Source of the DNA: Cryptomeria japonica
Lineage: Eukaryota > Streptophyta > Pinopsida > Cupressales > Cupressaceae
Length of the DNA: 64,000 nt
Direction of reading: 5' to 3'
NCBI RefSeq assembly: GCF_030272615.1
Contig: NC_081415.1
Coordinates: 263,862,925-263,926,924 of the forward strand
How positions within the stretch are numbered: position 1 is the first letter of the stretch; each line of letters starts with the position of its first letter. Below are positions 58,753 to 64,000 of the stretch, piece after piece. Position numbers and translations under genes: made by a program. The notes beneath the pieces were generated by a model. That model was not told the DNA's origin, did no database searches, and worked only from the letters and a program-made list of their open reading frames with translations.

Positions 58753-58760
58753 AGACCACA

Positions 58761-61448
58761 ATGAACAATCAATCAAATCATGAGCATACACCAACTCAAT
58801 TTGATGTGATGAATAAACCTAATGCACCAATGTTAATACCTCCTATAATTATTCGTAGGAAACCAAATTATCTAATTAACATCGATGAGAATATTTTGAA
58901 GCCAATGCCCGATAAAATAAATGAACAAACTTATAGAAGAATGGTTAAAATAATGTGGAAACACTATTTTGAAAACATAAATCAAAATGGAAGATGCCAA
59001 TTAATTGTTGAAATGATTAAAAATTTGAATCTTAGAGAGACAGTGAAAATTGTAGGCCTAAGATCATCAAAAAGTAATAGTGAAAGAACTATTGTGAGAA
59101 ATATATTTGATGCATATCAAGCTATTGGTTCAAAATCATGTACTAAAGATTCTAATGTTACACGACGTGTTATTACATCAACCATAATGAGAAAGAAAAT
59201 AAAAAAAGATCGTTTGATAAGCAAAACAAGTAAGTCATTAAACATAAGTAGAACAACATTATGTAAAGCATTAGAGAGGTGGGAGAAAATAGAGGATCCT
59301 AACAATAATTCTCTTTGGGAATTCTCGGGTAGACTAACACGCAAAGACATGGTTGTTGTTGATGCACTAAGAATGTTAATTGAAATTCTTTGGCATGACA
59401 ACACAAGGGTTTCACCCAACCAAAGAGATGTTGTTAGAAGGCGAATTGGATCTAGAAATCGTGAGCCATATGCCAAACACTATTTGGATATGACTCAAAC
59501 AAAATTGTATGAAAGATTCCTTCAAAAGTTTCCTCAAATAAGAATTAGTCAAATATTTTTTGAAATGGAAAAACATTTTTATGTTAAGATTAATCATGTA
59601 AGCACCATGTGTTGTTGTAGGATGCATATTGAATTTTCTATGTACTATAAAATTATCGTCATATATGTTATACTTTGCATTCTAATGATGTTTTACAGGA
59701 ATGTAATATACAAGCACCTCCTAAGTCACCAAGAGAGTTTATTTCAAGTGTGCTATGTAAAAGACATGATGGTTGCCTTTATTATAAGATAGTATCTGAA
59801 AGGTTCTTGTGCTACATGCGTTGATTTGTAACATTTACCAAGATGGGTACATTTGGAGAGCACACATGAAATTGGTAAGAAACTAGTTTCTTTTGGAAAA
59901 TACAAGACAGTCACATATGGGGTTAAATATGGAAAAGAATTGAAGAGATGTGAGTTAGTGAAAAATGATATATGTGTAGCTTAATTTATGAAAATGTTTC
60001 AAGAGAAACTGGTTTATGAGTACATAATGCATACACATAGAGCTTGGTGGTTAGATGAGAAATTCAAGTTATGTAAGGACACATTTACTCTTGGTACCAT
60101 TGTCTCTATTGTTAATTTTGCTAAAATTTATACACTACAACCTCAAAATGAAGTGCAATCCATGTATTACCATTCTACACAAGTTTCTATTTTTGTACAC
60201 ATAGCATTCATGCATGTAGATGATAGCACAAAGGAGGATAGAAAGGTTGTACGAGAGTATCACTTCTACATAAGTGATGATCGTACTAATTCATCAGGGT
60301 TTGTACAAGGATGCTTTAAAGTTTTCCATGATAATTTAAGGGAAAGAAACATACAATACAACCAACACATAATATGGTCAGATAATTGCACCCCACAATT
60401 CAAGAATGCAAGGATGCTCTATTAGTTGACTAGAATGCATGTGACAAGTGGTGTACAATATTTTTGGAATTTCACTGAGGATGGACATGGAAAGGGGGAG
60501 CATGATGGTGCAAGAGCATTCGTAAAAAGAGCAATAGCAACAGAAGAATTAAAGTACGAAGGTGGTGCTGAGTTGATAGATGCAACATAAATTATGTGAT
60601 GGTGTAACTCTACAATGGGACCAGGTAATGTAGGCACATCAATGGTTCATAGATATTTTTGGTTGGTCAGTGAATCTAACATTGAAAAATATCAAGATTG
60701 TTATATAGTTGTAGGATAGAGTGACATGCACTCATTTACAAGTTCAAATCCAAGTTTACTAGTAATTTATACTAGACAGACTGTATGTTTTTGTTCTTCA
60801 TGTATGTAATTTTTGTAGGAAGAATGTGAATCACAAGATTGGGTTGACAAATGGTCTTGTAGACCGTTGGTTCCAATTAATACAATCAAGTTCCCAAAGC
60901 ACTGCAATTGAACCAGATGGAAGCATCAGTGGATTTTGAGCATGTATCCGACGTAGTGGAACCAGGTGATTTTTTTGGTTAATTTTTTGCATGAATTTTT
61001 TTGGCTCATTTTGTTACATCACACATTATTTTTGGTATTAATTATAATTCTATAAAGTGCAGGTCATGTGTACATAGTTGTTGCAGAAGGGAACAATGAA
61101 GAATGAACAAATTACTTTTTGTGTAGTTGTATTGAGCTTAAAAGAAAATTGATGACAACAATCATTTGCAGAGAGGGTATTGACTACCCAATAGGGTCGG
61201 TTGTTGTAACAAGCACATGGTTTAGGAGATACCCTATCAATAATTTAAATGGTTGGTTGTTCAAGGACTTTGAAACACACATACATATTCTTCATTTCTC
61301 CAACCTTGTTGTTGCAACAAATATTAAATTGATTAAGCAGAATGGTAGACCTCATAACAAGAATTTATGGAAAGTTTGTGAATCCAACCATGAGTCAATA
61401 CTCGGCACAATACGAGTTAGAGATGATCCAGAAGGCTCACTTGATTGA
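58761..61448 (+). pseudogene. Multi-exon DDE-transposase-like gene of unnamed family
   Basis: Exon 1 opens at 58761 and contains a basic/helical part (YRRMVKIMWKHYFENINQNG, TSKSLNISRTTLCKALERWE, which looks helix-turn-helix), HDNTRVSPNQRDVVRRRI and a Cys cluster MCCCRMHIEF. After an intron ending at 59698: SPREFISSVLCKRHDGCLYY, a frameshift, HLPRWVHLESTHEIGKK, AWWLDEKFKLCKDTF, QSMYYHSTQVSIFVHIAFMH, REYHFYISDDRTNSSGFVQG, IIWSDNCTPQFKNARML, NFTEDGHGKGEHDGARAFVK. Exons at 60819-60965 and 61063-61448 add FEHVSDVVEPG / HVYIVVAEGN and DYPIGSVVVTSTWFRRYPIN, NLVVATNIKLIKQNGR. WSDNC and HGKGEHDG look like DDE/RNase H-fold active-site segments. About four stops and two frameshifts are present. An LTR ends 8 bp before the ATG, so true N-terminal sequence may be missing. 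Confidence 0.55.
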
Positions 61449-61985
61449 TTTTGGGTCATCTATAAGTGTTCAATTATTGGAGCATTACATTGGTTTAGGG
61501 TAGAATGATTTTAAGAATTTTGTATATATCGTCGGGGAATTGTTCTATATTCATTTTTTGTATATATAAATTCCCATGAACTAATTTGTTCATATTTAGA
61601 GGAAATTTTTTGTATATTTAAATGGTCATGAGTTAATTTGTACATATTTAAATGTCAAATATTGTATATTTAGATGGCCATAAGTTGGATTTTGCATATT
61701 TAAATGCCAAATTATATATAAATTCCCATGAGCTGATTTATAAATAATTTTTTTCTATATTTAAATAGCCAAGAGCTGATTTGTCCATTTTTAGAGGTAA
61801 TTTTTTGAATATGTGTCAATTTTTGTATTTGCAAATTTTTGTAAATGTAAATTTGTGCATAAATAGAATTTTGTGATGCATTTTGTATTTTTTATTATGC
61901 TTGACATTTTGTATGATTATTTATGAGTACATGACCTAATTTATGACTAGTTATGAGTACATGTGTATGACTACCGTATGTCTGT
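61449..61985. other. AT-rich DNA with diverged TTTGTATATTTAAATG phrases
   Basis: Loose repeats of TTTGTATATTTAAATGGCC and ATGAGCTGATTTGT words, period about 60 bp, and no gene. It may be 3' untranslated or non-coding sequence of the DDE-like gene. Confidence 0.4.
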
Positions 61986-63868
61986 AGATGTTCAAGTGAG
62001 ATGAGAGGTACAACAGGAGCATGCCTATCATAAACCTGCCCACTTGGATGTGCTTGTGCTACTAGTTTGTTCCCATGACGAATGGAATCAAATTTAGCCT
62101 ATCTTGCAACCTTGCATTGCATGCATTTGAAGATTTTCTCATGAGTCTTGAATAAATAAGATAGGTAATTTTAGATGGGCCTCACATGACCCTATAGGTT
62201 CAAATAGATCAATTGTATGTGTCCTAGATTGCGAGAAACAGTTGGTCAAAGTTTGATAATTTTTTGGACATAGGCCACTTGAGAGATCACGTCGGTAGGG
62301 TATGGCTCTGGATGTTCAAGTGATTTGGGAGGCACAACATGAGCATACCTACTGTAAACCTCCCCACCCGATTGCACTTGTGCTATTGCTCATGCCCATG
62401 ACAAATGAAATCAAATTTTGCCTATCTTGCAACCTTGCACTGCATGCATTTGATGATTTTTGCACCAACTGAAAAAATGCTACCATGTGAAAATAGCACC
62501 GAATCTTCAAGAGTTGAGATAGGTTGTTGTAGATAGGCATCACATGACCCTATAGGTTCAAATGGATAAATCATATGCATCCTGGATTGTGAGAAATAAT
62601 TCATCAAAGTTTGATATTTTTTGGACTTAGGGCACTTGAGAGATCGGGCTAGTAGGGTATGGCTCTGGATGTTCCAGCGAGATGGGAAGCACAACAGGAG
62701 CATTCCTACCATAAACCTACCCACCTAGCTGTTCCCATTCTATTGGTTGGTGCCCACAATGGACGCAATCAAATTTGGCCTATCTTACAACCTTGCATTG
62801 CATGCATCTGATGATTTTCACACCAACTAAAAAATGCTACCATGTGAAAATAGCTCAATGTCTTCAAAATCAAGATAGGTCATTTTAGATGGGTCTCACA
62901 TGACCCTATAGGTTCAAACAGATCAATCATATACATCCTAGATTACGAGAAACAGTTCATCAATGTTCGACAAGTTTTTTGACTTAGGGCACTTGAGAGA
63001 TCCCATCGGTACGGTATGGCTCTGGATGTTCAAGCGAACTAGGAGGCACAACAAGAGCATTCCTACCATAAAAAATGCCCACCTAGAGGCACTCATGTTG
63101 TTGGTTCATGTCCACGACCAATGGAATCAAATTTAGCCTATCTTGCAACCTTGCATTGCATACATCTAACATTTTTTGTACCAACTGAAAAAATGCTACC
63201 ATGTGAAAATGACTCTGAGTCTTCAAAAACTGAGATAGGTCATTGTAGAAAGGCCTCACATGACCCTATAGGTTCAAACAAATCAATCGTATGTGTCATG
63301 GATTGTGAGAAACTATCAGTAAAATTTTGATAATTTTTTGGACTTAGGGGAACTTGAGAGATTGCACTGATAGGGTATGGTTCTAGCTGTTCCAATGAGC
63401 TGGGAGGCCCAACAAGAGAATTCCTACCATAAAGCTACCCATGTGGATGCGCTCATGCTTTTGGTTTTTACCCATGATGAACGAGATCAAATTTAACCTA
63501 TCTTGCAACCTTGCATTGCATGCATCTGATGATTTTGCACCAACTAAAAAATGTTACCATGTGAAAATGGATTTGATTCTTCAAAAACCAAGATAGTTCA
63601 TTATAGACGGGCCTCACATGACCCTATAGGTTCAAACAGATCAATCGTATGCATCCTGGATTGCAAGAAATAGTCTGCCAAAGTTTGATAATTTTTTGGA
63701 CTTAGGGCACTTAAGAGATCGCGTCGGTAGAGTATGGCTTTGGATGTTCCAGAGAGCTAAGAGGCACAATAGGAGCATGCCTATTGCAAACCTGCCCACC
63801 CAGATGTGCTTGTACTACTGGTTCATGCCCACAATGAATGGAATCAAATTTAGCCTATCTTGCAACCT
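61986..63868. repeat. Tandem array of a 357-bp repeat, about 5.3 copies
   Basis: The anchor GGATGTTC(C/A)A(G) occurs at 61987, 62311, 62668, 63025, 63386 and 63743, with spacings of 324, 357, 357, 361 and 357. Each unit also has GAATCAAATTTAGCCTATC, TTGCATTGCATGCAT, AATGCTACCATGTGAAAAT and CACATGACCCTATAGGTTCA. The copies differ by roughly 10%. The array stops at 63868 inside a unit, after CAACCTTGG. The open frames seen are short and inconsistent between copies, so it is non-coding. Confidence 0.9.
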
Positions 63869-64000
63869 TGGCAACAATTGAGCAACTTTGATAACAACTG
63901 AGCAACTTTTACATCTTTTATCCAAATGACCCCAAACTTTCACAAATGACTCCAAATGATCATTAATGGTCCCAAATGACCTTATTTAGATGAAACAACA
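63869..64000. repeat. Short degenerate GAGCAACTTT / CCAAATGAC repeats
   Basis: CAACTGAGCAACTTT and CAAATGAC(C/T)CC words recur two to four times up to the window end. Nothing coding is seen. Confidence 0.45.

Noticed and set aside
58746-58757. CACTACAAGACC looks like a CACTA terminal inverted repeat just before the DDE-like gene
   Set aside because: Read on the minus strand it is TGTAGTGTCATAAATTG, the start of the gypsy LTR. No matching opposite TIR was seen after the gene.
61986-63868. Regular repeats considered as a CRISPR array
   Set aside because: The unit is 357 bp with no repeat/spacer alternation and the context is a plant nuclear genome. It is a satellite-like tandem array.
1-64000. 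tRNA, rRNA or organelle-derived sequence
   Set aside because: No cloverleaf-like segment with conserved T-loop/A-box words and no rRNA core motif was noticed. A tRNAscan run would be decisive.

Overview
The window looks like repeat-dominated nuclear DNA from a land plant with a large genome. I suspect a gymnosperm, but that is inference from the mix and decay of elements and I cannot name a species. It is AT-rich and holds no intact single-copy host gene that I recognise. Nearly all recognisable coding sequence belongs to transposable elements in various stages of decay.

Region 1 (about 3.2-24.6 kb) is a CACTA (En/Spm) DNA transposon read on the minus strand. Going down the coordinates it runs: TNP2-type transposase (24.6 to 13.7 kb), DUF4218, DUF4216 with a poly-aspartate tail, a SET-domain gene, and a Ptta/Transposase_24-like gene (10.0 to 3.2 kb). 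Two LTR insertions break it up. One of about 4.3 kb (4029-8306, target duplication TGAGA) splits the Transposase_24 gene. One of about 8.2 kb (14583-22829, target duplication ATACT) splits the transposase codons. The second holds two younger insertions: a copia-type LTR with a primer-binding-site remnant, and a 2.9-kb palindromic element (18536-21434) made of two 1.4-kb inverted LTR-like arms, with a 5-bp target duplication CCTTA. A related LTR, in reverse orientation, is cut by the left edge (1-858).

Region 2 (24.7-38.2 kb) has a 577-bp tandem duplication, then a complete 7.7-kb copia-type LTR element (26147-33815, target duplication CACAT). That element carries a zinc-knuckle gag-like gene and a long unidentified ORF, but no protease, integrase or reverse transcriptase. 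The region ends at a CACTA-like terminus (38229).

Region 3 (38.7-40.5 kb) is a decayed plant-mobile-domain (PMD) gene. Region 4 (42.0-58.8 kb) holds two minus-strand Ty3/gypsy Tat/Ogre-like elements with dual RNase H domains. The first keeps gag to integrase. The second has lost its gag core and most of RNase H1 but keeps a 5' LTR that ends at 58752.

Region 5 (58.8-61.4 kb) is a plus-strand multi-exon gene with DDE-transposase-like motifs from a family I cannot name. Region 6 (62.0-63.9 kb) is a tandem array of a 357-bp satellite-like repeat.

The layers can be ordered by insertion: the CACTA element is oldest, then the long LTRs, then the copia LTR and palindromic element inside one of them. 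Most in-frame stops in the old ORFs are TAG, which fits decay by loss of methylated cytosines. No tRNA, rRNA or CRISPR-like feature was seen.
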